This document shows, piece after piece, positions 9,213 through 19,033 of a stretch of 64,000 bases of DNA. This DNA is from Pseudomonadota bacterium (GTDB taxonomy: Bacteria > Desulfobacterota > Desulfovibrionia > Desulfovibrionales > Desulfomicrobiaceae). The position numbers and the translations under genes were made by a program. Every line of letters starts with the position of its first letter. The first letter of the stretch is position 1. The stretch lies in the NCBI GenBank assembly GCA_018902545.1, contig JAHIQM010000002.1:62001-126000 (forward strand). The letters are read 5' to 3'. The notes beneath the pieces are model-generated. The model saw only the letters and a program-made list of their open reading frames with translations. It was not told where the DNA came from and did no database searches.

Positions 9213-11387
9213 TCAAATTTGCGCTTCTTTTGCCAGACGAACGGCCAGGGAGGAGTGGCGTTGCCGCCCGCGCTCATTGCCCAGACCCATGTGCATGGCC
9301 CGGCGCGAGCCCATGAGCACCGCGAGCTTCCGGGCCCGGGTCAGCCCGGTGTAGATGAGATTCTTCTGCAGCAGCATGTAGTGCTGCGAGACCACGGGCA
9401 TGACCACCGCCGGATATTCGCTGCCCTGGCTTTTGTGCACGCTGATGGCGTAGGCGAGGCCAATCTCGTCCAGCTCGTCAAAACCGTACTCCACCTCGCG
9501 ACCGTCGAACTCCGCCTTCAGAATCTCGTCTTTGGTGTCAAAATCGAGGATTCGCCCCAGATCGCCGTTGAAGACTTCCTTGTCGTAATTATTGCGCAGC
9601 TGCAGGATGCGGTCCCCGACCCGGTAAGCGCGCTGACCGCGCACCAGCTCGCGCCCCCCAGCGTTGAGGCGCTCCTGCAGGAGGCTATTGAGGGCAATGG
9701 TCCCCACCTCGCCTTTGTGCATGGGGGTCAGGACCTGCACGTCACTCATGGGGTCAAGACCGTAGGCTTCCGGAATGCGTTCGCAGACCATGCGCAGGAT
9801 CAGGGCCTGCAGTTCACGCAGATCCTCTTTCTCGACCCAGAAAAAATCGGCCTTGGGCGGCGCGTGCGGGCTGCCAAGGGGAAACTCGCCCTCGTTGATG
9901 CGGTGGGCGTTGACCACGATCATGCTCTCCCGCGCCTGGCGGTAGATGTGCGTCAGGCGCACGGCGGGAATCACGCCACTCTCGATCATGTCGCCCAGCA
10001 CGTTGCCCGCGCCCACCGACGGCAGCTGATTTTCATCGCCGACGAAAACCAGGCGGCAGGTCAGGGGCAGGGCGCGCAGCAGTGACAGGCACAGGCCACA
10101 GTCGAGCATGGAGACCTCGTCCACGACCATGACGTCGGCGGAAAGCTTCTTCTCCTCGTTGAACTCGAATCCCGTGGCCGGTTGGTAGCGCAGCAGCCGA
10201 TGCAGGGTCGTGGCCGTAAACCCGGTGGCCTCGGCCAAACGCTTGGCTGCGCGGCCCGTAGGCGCGGCCAGGGAAATCTTGAGCCCCAGGGCCTTGAGGG
10301 CCCGCACCACGACGCGGGTGATGGTCGTCTTGCCGGTGCCCGGCCCGCCGGTGATAATCGACACCTTGTGTCCGCAGGCCGATTCCACCGCCTCGCGCTG
10401 CTCCTGCGAAAGGGTCAGGGACTGGCGCGCTTCCTCCCGCGCCACGGCTTTGGATATCTTATCCGGGTCGATGCGGCTGACGTGATCGAGGAGCCCCCGC
10501 AGCCGTGACGCGATCTCGCGCTCGGTGCGGTAGAAGTAACTCAGATACACGGCCTCGGCCACGCCCTTTTCCGGCAGCGGCTCCGTTACCAGCCGTTTGC
10601 GCTCGACCAGCGCATCGATCTGCTCCTCAATGAGTTCCAGGTCATGGCAGCCGAGCAGCTTGGCCGCTTCCTCCGCCAGGACCGGACGCGGCAGAAACAT
10701 GTGTCCGGCGCCGTCGGCGGTCTGGCGCAGGCAATACTCCACCCCGGCCTCCAGACGCTGGGGCGCGTCCTCGGCAAACCCGAGCTTGAGGGCCACTTCG
10801 TCCGCTGTGCGGAACCCGATGCCGTGAATATCATAGGCCAGGTCGTAGGGATTGGCGCGCAGGCGCTGCACGGCGCTCACCCCGTAATGACGGAAGATGC
10901 GGTGGGCGAAGGTCGTGGCCACGCCGTGGGTCTGCAAAAAGAGCATCAGCCCGCGCACTTCCCGCTTTTCCTGCCAGGACGAGACGATGGTCTTCAGCTT
11001 GGCCACGCCGATGCCCTCCACTTCCAGGAGACGCTCGGGGTCGGAGTCCATGATGTCGAGAACCTGGCTGCCGAATCGGCTGATCATCCGGTCGGCGGTC
11101 TTTTCGCCGATGCCCTTGACCGCCCCGGAACCCAGGAAGCGGCGGATGCCGTTCAGGGACGCGGGCATCAGGTGCTCACAGGACTCGGCCTTGAACTGCC
11201 GGCCAAACTTGGAGTGCTCGACCCAGTCGCCGGTCATACGCAGGGACTCGCCCGGAGCCACGTCGCCCAGAAGGCCGACCACGTTTATCTGGCCCGGCTC
11301 CGAGGGGGAGTCCACGCGCGCGATGACATACCCGTTCTCGGGATTGTGGTAGACGACGGTGACGACTTCGCCCTTTAGGGTGTGCAT
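9213..11387 (-). CDS. recD2: RecD2-type SF1B DNA helicase
   Basis: The 724-residue product has the RecD2 plan: an N-terminal OB-like domain, helix-hairpin-helix repeats near 75-135 (GSGAVKGIGEKTADR and VEGIGVAKLK), then a superfamily 1 helicase core with Walker A GGPGTGKTT (347-355), DEVSM as Walker B, and a C-terminal UvrD-like motif (SVHKSQGSEYPAV). RecD2 is a 5'-3' helicase that works without RecB and RecC and protects replication and repair. It starts 4 nt after the recR stop and is the last gene of the dnaX-ybaB-recR-recD2 operon. Confidence 0.93.
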   Translation of the reverse strand: MHTLKGEVVTVVYHNPENGYVIARVDSPSEPGQINVVGLLGDVAPGESLRMTGDWVEHSKFGRQFKAESCEHLMPASLNGIRRFLGSGAVKGIGEKTADRMISRFGSQVLDIMDSDPERLLEVEGIGVAKLKTIVSSWQEKREVRGLMLFLQTHGVATTFAHRIFRHYGVSAVQRLRANPYDLAYDIHGIGFRTADEVALKLGFAEDAPQRLEAGVEYCLRQTADGAGHMFLPRPVLAEEAAKLLGCHDLELIEEQIDALVERKRLVTEPLPEKGVAEAVYLSYFYRTEREIASRLRGLLDHVSRIDPDKISKAVAREEARQSLTLSQEQREAVESACGHKVSIITGGPGTGKTTITRVVVRALKALGLKISLAAPTGRAAKRLAEATGFTATTLHRLLRYQPATGFEFNEEKKLSADVMVVDEVSMLDCGLCLSLLRALPLTCRLVFVGDENQLPSVGAGNVLGDMIESGVIPAVRLTHIYRQARESMIVVNAHRINEGEFPLGSPHAPPKADFFWVEKEDLRELQALILRMVCERIPEAYGLDPMSDVQVLTPMHKGEVGTIALNSLLQERLNAGGRELVRGQRAYRVGDRILQLRNNYDKEVFNGDLGRILDFDTKDEILKAEFDGREVEYGFDELDEIGLAYAISVHKSQGSEYPAVVMPVVSQHYMLLQKNLIYTGLTRARKLAVLMGSRRAMHMGLGNERGRQRHSSLAVRLAKEAQI

Positions 11388-11391
11388 GGCG

Positions 11392-11997
11392 CTAGAGGGA
11401 CTGCCGGTGTTTAAGGGACTGTTTGAGGGTTTCGCGGTCCACGTACTTGATCTCCGAGCCCAGCGGAATGCCCTGGGCCAAACGGGTCACGGACACGGCC
11501 GGAAATCCGCGTGCGATGAGGTTGTGTACATAGGAGCCCGTAGCCTCGGCCTCCATGGTCGAGCCCAGAGCCAGGATGACCTCGATCACCTGCCCTTCGC
11601 GCAGGATGGATTCGAGCTTGTCCAGCTCCAGAGTCCTCGCATCGACCCCGTCCAGGGGAGACAAAAGGCCGCCCAGGATCAGATAGCGGCCCTTGAAGAT
11701 GCCGGAGTCCTCCATGACCATGAGGCTGTCCCATTCCGAAACCAGGCAGAGCTGCTCCGGCGTGCGTTTGGGGTCCGTGCAGAGATGACAGGGATCGGCG
11801 TCGGCCAGGCCGCAGCAGCGTGAACAGATGTGCAAGGCACTGCGCAGGCCCTCGATGTCCCGGCCGAAGGAACGCACGGATTCCTCGGGCCACTTGAGTA
11901 AAGTCAGGGCCATGCGCAGGGCGCTTTTCGGCCCCACCCCGGGCAGGGCCGAAAACTGGTCTACAATCTTTTGCAGGGGAAAAGGAAGACGTTGCAC
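11392..11997 (-). CDS. recR: Recombination mediator RecR
   Basis: The 201-residue product is of standard RecR length. It has an N-terminal helix-hairpin-helix (LPGVGPKSA), a C4 zinc finger (CSRC about 58-61 and CHLC 70-73) and a Toprim domain (VSEWDSLMVMEDSG, then LALGSTMEAEATG). With RecF and RecO it loads RecA on gapped single-stranded DNA. It is 9 nt downstream of ybaB and 4 nt upstream of recD2, the usual dnaX-ybaB-recR arrangement. Confidence 0.97.
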   Translation of the reverse strand: MQRLPFPLQKIVDQFSALPGVGPKSALRMALTLLKWPEESVRSFGRDIEGLRSALHICSRCCGLADADPCHLCTDPKRTPEQLCLVSEWDSLMVMEDSGIFKGRYLILGGLLSPLDGVDARTLELDKLESILREGQVIEVILALGSTMEAEATGSYVHNLIARGFPAVSVTRLAQGIPLGSEIKYVDRETLKQSLKHRQSL

Positions 11998-12006
11998 CGA
12001 AAATCC

Positions 12007-12303
12007 TTAGAAAAGACCGGGAATTTTCATCCCGCCGGTGATCTGGGCCATCTCGGCCTGCATGACGTCCTTGCCCTCTTTGAGGACTTCGTTGACCGCC
12101 GACATGACCAGGTCCTGCAACATGTCCACGTCCTCAAGCACCGCCTTGTCGATGGACACTGCCAAAATCTCGCCGGAACAGTTGGCCTTGACCGTGACCA
12201 TGCCGCCGCCAACGCTGCTCTCCACTTCCTTCTTGCCTATCTCTTCCTGCGTGCGCAGCATCTTCTGCTGCATCATCTGCGCCTGTCTGATCAGCTCGTT
12301 CAT
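12007..12303 (-). CDS. ybaB: YbaB/EbfC nucleoid-associated protein
   Basis: The 98-residue product begins MNELIRQAQMMQQKM and has the family's central glycine-rich strand region (SVGGGMVTVKANCSG). The family forms a tweezer-like dimer that binds DNA with little sequence specificity. The ATG overlaps the dnaX stop by 4 nt (ATGA), so it is translationally coupled to dnaX, and recR follows 9 nt later. The gene order is strongly conserved in bacteria. Confidence 0.95.
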   Translation of the reverse strand: MNELIRQAQMMQQKMLRTQEEIGKKEVESSVGGGMVTVKANCSGEILAVSIDKAVLEDVDMLQDLVMSAVNEVLKEGKDVMQAEMAQITGGMKIPGLF

Positions 12304-14189
12304 ATTTCGCTCTCCTTGGAATTACCGTTTATAAAAGGACGGACCTCCATGATCCGGGCCTGAAATCTTTCCTGGGCCTCCTGCACCACGGGGTCGGCCT
12401 GGGCCATCTCACGCAGTTCGGTACGGGTCTTGCGCACCGCTTCCACCGGGGTCTCGATGCGCACCGCCACTCCCGGGCCAAAATAGGCTCGCGCCGCGTC
12501 CACGAGTGCCCCCATGGTGGCCTTCAGACGATCGCACAAAAAAATATGCTGACTGGTCACGACCAGCTCCGCGCCCTGTAACTCCCCCTGCGCCTTGTCC
12601 AGGGCGGGCAGGGGCTTTGCCCCCTCGCCCCGCTTGGCGCAAAAAACCACGAATCCGGACCAATCCCTTGGCCCTACAGGCACGGCCTGTGCGGCAGGCG
12701 CGGCCTGTACGGCAGGCGGGACCTGGGTGGCAGATCCGGGCGGAACGGCGCTCGGGCCATCGCCCCGGCTTTTGAAATCCGCCTGTGCTTCCCGCACCGA
12801 CATGCCCGGCGCTACAGCCTGGGCAGCAGACCCGGTCGCAGCAGACCGAGACAGCACCCTGGACGATTCGGAAGGCTGCTGACCTGTTCGCGCAGGCTCG
12901 ACCTGTGCGGCAGGCACGGCCTGGGCGGCAGGCCTGGCCTGAGTGGAAGACGCTGAAGCCGGCGGCGGCGCGGCGCGGCCCGGCGCACGGGACGCAGCGG
13001 GCGGGGTCACGGGCCGAGGCGGGGCGGAACGCCCGGGGGCCTCACCCTGGCCGGGATCGCCGCCGGGGCGGGCTTGTCCGGCGCCCATGGCGAGCAAATC
13101 CGGCAGGCACGCCAGATTGAGGAGCAGAAGCTCCAGGGCCAGGGCCGGTTCCATGCTGGTCAGCACCTTGCGCTGGCTGTCCATGGTCATCTGCCAGGCC
13201 GCGTGCAGGTGCCCAAGGGAAAAGCCGGGCGCGACAGCGGCCCAGATGTCCACCTCCTCGGCCGGGAGGTCGATGATGCTCCGGGCGGCATCGCCCATCT
13301 GGTGCAGCAAAAAGAGGTTGCGCCAGCATCCGGCCAGCTCGCGCAGAAAGAAGCCAAGATCCACGCCCTGGTCCAGGATTTCCATCAAGAGTGCGTGCAG
13401 ACCCTGCAAATCCCGGGATTGCACGCATTCGATCAGCTTTACGAAAACCTCGCTCCCGGCCAGGCCCAGCACCTCGCGCACATCCTCCAGGGTCAGGGAA
13501 TCGGACCCCAGGGCCATGACCTGGCCCAGAAGCGACATGCCGTCACGGACCGAGCCTGCGCCGCGCCGGGCGATGAGGGTCACGGCCGAAGGTTCTGCAG
13601 GCACGCCCTCACGCGATAGCACGCCGTCCAAGTGCCGCACCAGCTCGGCCTGGGGCAGACGCTTGAACACAAAGTGCTGGCAGCGGCTGACGATGGTCTG
13701 GGGAAATTTCTCAGGCTCCGTGGTGGCCATGATAAAGGTCACGTGTCCCGGCGGCTCTTCCAGGGTTTTGAGGAGCGCGTTGAAGGCCTGCTTGGAGAGC
13801 ATGTGCGCTTCATCGATGATGATGACCTTGTATCGACACTCAAGGGGCGCGTAGCCCACGTCCTCTTTGAGGCGGCGCACATTGTCGACGCCGGTGTTGG
13901 AGGCACCGTCGATCTCGGCCACGTCCACGGCCACGCCCAGGGTGATCTGGCGGCAGATGGGGCACTGGTTGCAGGGTTCCGCGGCGGGCCCGTTCATGCA
14001 GTTGAGGGCCTTGGCGAAGATGCGGGCCAGGGTAGTCTTGCCCACCCCGCGTGTGCCGCTGAACAGATAGGCCGGCGCGACCCGGCCGATGGACGCAGCC
14101 CGGGAAAGGATGCGCTTGACAGCGTCCTGACCGGCCACTTCGGCAAAACTCTGAGGGCGGTATCGGGCGGTAAGGCTTTCCTGGCTCAT
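12300..14189 (-). CDS. dnaX: DNA polymerase III tau (and possibly gamma) subunit
   Basis: The clamp-loader ATPase starts at MSQESLTARYRP; 66 nt of open frame upstream is poor in protein character. The 629-residue product has Walker A GTRGVGKT (45-52), the C4 zinc site (C64, C73, C76, C79) and the SRCQHF sensor region. Residues about 370-500 form a low-complexity Ala/Pro/Gln linker of imperfect five-residue repeats (PAAQA-like). The C-terminal domain (about 510-629) would contact DnaE and DnaB, as in tau. No A-rich slippery heptamer of the E. coli kind is seen on the coding strand, so a gamma form is uncertain. Confidence 0.95.
   Translation of the reverse strand: MSQESLTARYRPQSFAEVAGQDAVKRILSRAASIGRVAPAYLFSGTRGVGKTTLARIFAKALNCMNGPAAEPCNQCPICRQITLGVAVDVAEIDGASNTGVDNVRRLKEDVGYAPLECRYKVIIIDEAHMLSKQAFNALLKTLEEPPGHVTFIMATTEPEKFPQTIVSRCQHFVFKRLPQAELVRHLDGVLSREGVPAEPSAVTLIARRGAGSVRDGMSLLGQVMALGSDSLTLEDVREVLGLAGSEVFVKLIECVQSRDLQGLHALLMEILDQGVDLGFFLRELAGCWRNLFLLHQMGDAARSIIDLPAEEVDIWAAVAPGFSLGHLHAAWQMTMDSQRKVLTSMEPALALELLLLNLACLPDLLAMGAGQARPGGDPGQGEAPGRSAPPRPVTPPAASRAPGRAAPPPASASSTQARPAAQAVPAAQVEPARTGQQPSESSRVLSRSAATGSAAQAVAPGMSVREAQADFKSRGDGPSAVPPGSATQVPPAVQAAPAAQAVPVGPRDWSGFVVFCAKRGEGAKPLPALDKAQGELQGAELVVTSQHIFLCDRLKATMGALVDAARAYFGPGVAVRIETPVEAVRKTRTELREMAQADPVVQEAQERFQARIMEVRPFINGNSKESEI
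12678..12950 (-). repeat. Degenerate tandem repeats in the dnaX linker
   Basis: Two blocks (about 12678-12735 and 12893-12950) carry imperfect copies of a 15-nt unit whose plus-strand form is close to GGCCTGTGCGGCAGG. On the coding strand they encode runs of PAAQA/V. They lie in the flexible linker between the ATPase part and the C-terminal part of DnaX. The unit is a multiple of three, so copy-number change would keep the frame. Confidence 0.7.
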
Positions 14190-14223
14190 GGTGCGTGGGG
14201 GTGGGTGCGGAGGTTCATGAAAC

Positions 14224-14245
14224 GCCGGGCCCTCTGGGGCCCGGC
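14224..14245 (-). terminator. Likely terminator between ilvE and dnaX
   Basis: A perfect 9-bp stem (GCCGGGCCC / GGGCCCGGC) with a 4-nt loop, 22 nt past the ilvE stop. Only GTTTC follows on the minus strand, so the T run is weak and read-through into dnaX is possible. Confidence 0.5.
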
Positions 14246-14267
14246 ATGGGTACACGAAACAGGCGGC

Positions 14268-15191
14268 CTAGAGCGTGTAGCGGGCCAGCCACTTGCCGTA
14301 CTTGGGATTGTCCCCGCGCAGCAGCTTGAAGTAGGCGTCCTGCAAGGCCGTGGTGACCGGGCCGCGGCTGCCCTGGCCGATGGTCCGGCGGTCGATTTCG
14401 CGGATGGGCGTGACCTCCGCCGCCGTGCCGGTGAAGAAGGCTTCGTCGGCGCAGTACAGTTCGTCACGGGTGAAACGGTCCTCGATGACGGTGTAGCCGA
14501 GGTCTTCGGCCAGGATCATGAGCGTTTCGCGGGTGATACCGGCCAGAATGGAGCCCAGGGGCGGGGTCTTGACCACGCCGTTACGGACCATGAAGATGTT
14601 CTCGCCCGTGGCCTCGGAAACGTACCCCTCGGCGTCGAGCATGAGGGCCTCATGGTAGCCGTCAGCCAGAGCCTCGCGCTTGGCCAGCACGGAATTGACG
14701 TAGTTGCCGCAGGTTTTGGCTTTGGTCATCATCACGTTGACGTGGTGGCGGGTGAAGGTCGAGGTCTTGATGCGGATGCCCTTCTCCAGGGCCTCGGCAC
14801 CAAGGTACGCGCCCCAGGGCCAGGTGGCGATGATGGTCTGGATGGGGTTGGTACCGGGGAAAACGCCCATGACTCCAGCGCCGATAAAACACAAGGGGCG
14901 GATATAGCCCTCGGGCTGACGATTGGCTTTAAGGGTCTCGATGATGGCGTCGAAAATCTGCTGCTCGGTGAAGGGAATGACCATCTCGTTGATCTTGGCG
15001 GACAAAAAGAGCCGCTCCACATGCTCCTGCAGCCGAAAAACAGCCGAACTCCCGTCGGAGCAAACGTAACAGCGGATACCTTCGAACACACCCACACCGT
15101 AATGCAGGGTGTGAGTCAGGACGTGGACCTGTGCCTCGTCCCAGGGCACGAGCTTGCCGTCAAACCAAATCTTGTCAGCTTTCTGAACCAT
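14268..15191 (-). CDS. ilvE: Branched-chain amino acid aminotransferase
   Basis: This 307-residue fold-type IV PLP enzyme interconverts valine, leucine and isoleucine with their 2-oxo acids. Early motifs [12 protein letters not shown] and YIRPLCF are those of IlvE. The PLP lysine is K159, in KAKTCGNY, the same position as in E. coli IlvE. Later, SEATGENIF and SGTAAEVTP-like motifs (here TGTAAEVTP) bind the cofactor phosphate. A strong AAGGAGG site precedes the ATG. The gene is separate from der by 104 nt. A second, more divergent aminotransferase of this fold lies at 25542. Confidence 0.95.
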   Translation of the reverse strand: MVQKADKIWFDGKLVPWDEAQVHVLTHTLHYGVGVFEGIRCYVCSDGSSAVFRLQEHVERLFLSAKINEMVIPFTEQQIFDAIIETLKANRQPEGYIRPLCFIGAGVMGVFPGTNPIQTIIATWPWGAYLGAEALEKGIRIKTSTFTRHHVNVMMTKAKTCGNYVNSVLAKREALADGYHEALMLDAEGYVSEATGENIFMVRNGVVKTPPLGSILAGITRETLMILAEDLGYTVIEDRFTRDELYCADEAFFTGTAAEVTPIREIDRRTIGQGSRGPVTTALQDAYFKLLRGDNPKYGKWLARYTL

Positions 15192-15295
15192 ACATCCTCC
15201 TTCATATGGGCGTCTTTATTGGGGCCCGGCACATGTGCTCCGGGGCGTCCCCGGACACTAGGGCAAGGCCCGGTCCCGGTCAAGGGAAGGAGGTC

Positions 15296-16629
15296 CTACC
15301 TGCCCTTCTCATTGTCGTGACTGGAGCGGAAAACCATGCGTATGGGCGTCTTGTCCAAGCGAAAAACCTTGCGCAGCTGATTCTCCAGATAGCGCACGTA
15401 GCTGCCGTGAAAGAGCTTCTCGTCGTTGACGAAGAAGACAAAGGTCGGCGGACGGGAGTCGGCCTGGGTCATGTAATAGATCTTGCCCCGACGGCCGCCC
15501 ATGACCGGCGGCTGGTGACGCTCGGTGACCATCTTGACTAGGCGGTTGAGTTCCCCCGTGGTCACGCGCTGACCGCACTGTTCCCAGAGCTTCTCGACCA
15601 GGGGCAGAAGCCCGCCCAGGCCCGCCATGGACACGGACGAGGAATAGAGCACCGGCACATGGGCGCAGAAAGCGAACTGGTCCACCAGATCCTTTTTGGC
15701 CTTGGCGAGCTGATCCTTGGTCAACAGGTCGATCTTGTTGACCACGATGACAAAGGGGACCTTCTCCGTGTCCAGAAAGGACAGCAGGCGCTTGTCCTGC
15801 CCGACCACGCCGTCCATGATGTCAAGCACCAGGACGACGACGTCGGCCTGCTTGGCGGCCTGCATGGCGTGCACGACGCTGAAGTATTCCAGGGAATCGA
15901 TGACCTTCGACTTGCGGCGCACTCCGGCGGTGTCCACAAACGTGTAGGTCTTGCCGCCGCGCTGCACGGTCACGTTCACGCAATCGCGGGTGGTGCCGGC
16001 CTCGGCGCTGACCATGAGGCGTTTTTTGCCCAGCAGGGCGTTGATGGTCGAGGATTTGCCGGCGTTGGGACGGCCAAGCAAGGCGACCTTGAGCCCGCCC
16101 TGGGCCTGTTCCCCCTCGTCGTCCTCAGCTGTGGGCAACGCGGTCTCGATCATCTCACGCAGATCACCCATCCCGAAGCCGTGAGCCGCGGACACGCAGT
16201 GAAGGGGAAAACCCAGGGCGTAGAAATCCGCCGCCAGGGTCTCTTCCTGTTCTGGGCCATCGACCTTGTTGACGAGGACGCGCACCTCCTTGCCGCTCTG
16301 GCGCAGGTACTGCCCGACCTGTTCGTCCTGGGGATGCAGTCCGGTCCGGCCATCGACAATGAACAGAATAAGATCCGCCCCGGCCATGGCCTCCCGGGCC
16401 TGCTCGAAGATGCTGATCTCGATCTCGTCGCTGGAATCGGGGACAAGTCCGCCCGTGTCGATGAGCATGTAGGTACGCGTTTCGCCGCGCACCTCGCTGA
16501 AGATGCTGTCCCGGGTCACGCCGGCCATGTCGTGGGTTATGGAGACCCGCCTCTTGATGAGACGGTTAAAAAGAGTGGATTTGCCCACGTTGGGACGCCC
16601 GAGGAGGGCCACCATGGGAAGCTGCTGGT

Positions 16630-16633
<4 letters not shown>
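15296..16633 (-). CDS. der: Ribosome biogenesis GTPase Der (EngA)
   Basis: The 445-residue product has the double GTPase arrangement unique to Der. The first domain has G1 GRPNVGKS (12-19) and DTGGL; the second has GRPNAGKSS near 180 and DTAGV. The C-terminal KH-like domain spans about 360-445. It binds the 50S subunit during late assembly. Its ATG overlaps the mtnA stop by 4 nt (ATGA), so it is coupled to mtnA. The next gene is ilvE. Confidence 0.97.
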
Positions 16634-17676
<1,043 letters not shown>

Positions 17677-17697
17677 GGAGTTCCTCGTAAAAAAGAA

Positions 17698-17766
17698 TGG
17701 GACGCATGGGACATATAGGACATATGGGCACATGTTTCTTTATACGTCCCATAGGTCCCATAAGTC
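17698..17766. repeat. Inverted array of GGGACxTAT-type heptamer repeats
   Basis: Left arm about 17699-17722 and right arm about 17744-17766. The arms match imperfectly in inverted orientation (18 of 22 positions) and each consists of two to three tandem copies of a unit close to TATGGGAC. The loop is about 20 nt. The array lies between ppiC and mtnA and partly overlaps a second hairpin at 17764-17796. It encodes nothing sensible. Confidence 0.7.
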
Positions 17767-17784
17767 CGGTTTTTCTTCCCCAAC

Positions 17785-17816
17785 AAAAAACCGGACCAAC
17801 ATGCAGCCCGGTTTTT
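17785..17816 (-). terminator. Intrinsic terminator after ppiC, with a competing hairpin
   Basis: On the minus strand a stem AAAAACCGG / CCGGTTTTT (17808-17816 with 17786-17794, 13-nt loop) ends in a T tract 26 nt past the ppiC stop. The same 17786-17796 arm is also an 11-bp perfect match to 17764-17774 (GTCCGGTTTTT), so two mutually exclusive hairpins share one arm. Confidence 0.65.
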
Positions 17817-17841
17817 AAAGACAGGCTCAGCGCCCTGCTTT

Positions 17842-18123
17842 CTAGGAGCGCTCGGTCACTTCCACCAGGTGGTAGCCGAACTGGGTCTTGACCGGTCCGT
17901 GTACGACGCCGACGGCTTCGTTGAAGCAGACGTGGTCGAATTCGGGCACCATCTGACCCGGGCCGAACGAACCCAGGTCGCCGCCGCGCTTGCCGGACGG
18001 GCACTGTGAATAGTTGCGGGCGAGCTCGGTGAAATCACCACCCTCTTCGGCGATCTTCTTTTTCAGAGCCAGGCAAACCTCTTCGGTTGCCACCAGAATG
18101 TGACGGGCACGTGCTTTGGCCAT
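17842..18123 (-). CDS. ppiC: Single-domain parvulin-type peptidyl-prolyl isomerase
   Basis: The 93-residue product consists of only the parvulin fold. It opens ARARHILVATEE, contains the GGDLGSFGPGQMVPEFD signature, and ends TQFGYHLVEVTER. It has no signal peptide or flanking domain, so it is cytosolic like E. coli PpiC. AAGGAG precedes the ATG at 18121-18123. It lies 64 nt downstream of the korB stop and is followed by a terminator. The substrate is unknown. Confidence 0.93.
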   Translation of the reverse strand: MAKARARHILVATEEVCLALKKKIAEEGGDFTELARNYSQCPSGKRGGDLGSFGPGQMVPEFDHVCFNEAVGVVHGPVKTQFGYHLVEVTERS

Positions 18124-18187
18124 GGAATTCTCCTTCGTTTTTTTTGTGGCCCTACCCGTATGCCCGCCGCTTGGCAAGACGGCCGGG

Positions 18188-19033
18188 TCAGGCGTAGGCG
18201 AGCATGCGCTGCTTCACGGCCGCCATGTCCACGGGTTTGCGATACAGAGCGCCGTCAGCGCACTGCGGAAGCTGCGTGTCCTTGGATGGCCGCTCCTCGC
18301 GGAACAGAACGCCGATGGGGATTTCTTCTCCGAAAACCTGGGCCACGGTCATGGCGGTGGCCCAGTCCTCGGGATCATGGCTCACTTCCTTGCACCTGGC
18401 CTTGTACCAGGCAAAGGTGTTGACCTTGTTGAATGAAATGCAGGGCGAATGCATATCCACCAGGGCAAAGCCAGGATGCTTCATGGCCTGCTCGATGGTC
18501 TGCGTGGCATGCTCATGAAACCCCGAGAAGGTTCGGGCCACGAAAGAGGCGCGCATGGCCACGGCCACGGCCACGGGATTGAAGGGCTGATCAAAGACGC
18601 CCAGGGGGTTGTTCTTGGTCACATGCCCGGTCATGGTCGTGGGACTCGACTGGCCCTTGGTCAGGCCATAGATCTGATTGTCATGCACGATGAGGGTGAT
18701 GTTCACGTTGCGGCGGATGGCGGCCAAGAAATGGTTGCCGCCTTCGCCGTAGGTGCAGCCGTCACCCGACTCCACCAGCACGGTCATCTCCGGGTTGGCC
18801 AGCTTGATGGCCTGGGCCGGAGACAGAGCGCGGCCGTGCAGCCCGTTGAAGCCGTTACATTTCAGGTAATGCACGATCTTGGCCGCCTGGCCGATGCCGG
18901 AGACCATCACGAACTGATGCGGCAAAATGCCCTGACTGGCCAGGGCTTCCTTGACGGACACAAGCACGTCATGATTGCCGCAGCCGGGACACCAGCTGGT
19001 CTTGAATTCGCCGTAGGTCTTGGTGTCGATCAT
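18188..19033 (-). CDS. korB: 2-oxoacid:ferredoxin oxidoreductase, beta subunit
   Basis: The 281-residue thiamine-diphosphate-binding subunit begins with the CPGCG motif (C15, C18) that helps hold a [4Fe-4S] cluster. The TPP site reads ESGDGCTYGEGGNH with the downstream NQIYGLTKGQ. With korA it oxidises 2-oxoglutarate or another 2-oxo acid to acyl-CoA, passing electrons to ferredoxin. The ATG overlaps the korA stop (ATGA). The choice of 2-oxoglutarate rather than pyruvate or a branched acid is by resemblance to KorB. Confidence 0.9.
   Translation of the reverse strand: MIDTKTYGEFKTSWCPGCGNHDVLVSVKEALASQGILPHQFVMVSGIGQAAKIVHYLKCNGFNGLHGRALSPAQAIKLANPEMTVLVESGDGCTYGEGGNHFLAAIRRNVNITLIVHDNQIYGLTKGQSSPTTMTGHVTKNNPLGVFDQPFNPVAVAVAMRASFVARTFSGFHEHATQTIEQAMKHPGFALVDMHSPCISFNKVNTFAWYKARCKEVSHDPEDWATAMTVAQVFGEEIPIGVLFREERPSKDTQLPQCADGALYRKPVDMAAVKQRMLAYA

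Noticed and set aside
12300-14189. Programmed frameshift in dnaX for a gamma subunit
   Set aside because: No A-rich slippery heptamer with a following hairpin was found on the coding strand. A run of seven T near 12538-12544 lies close to the C-terminus and would not give a gamma-sized product.
13632-15320. Long plus-strand open frame (562 codons) opposite dnaX and ilvE
   Set aside because: It is antisense to two unmistakable genes, crosses their boundary, and its peptide is the His/Gly/Ala-rich mix produced by GC-rich shadow frames. No ribosome-binding site.
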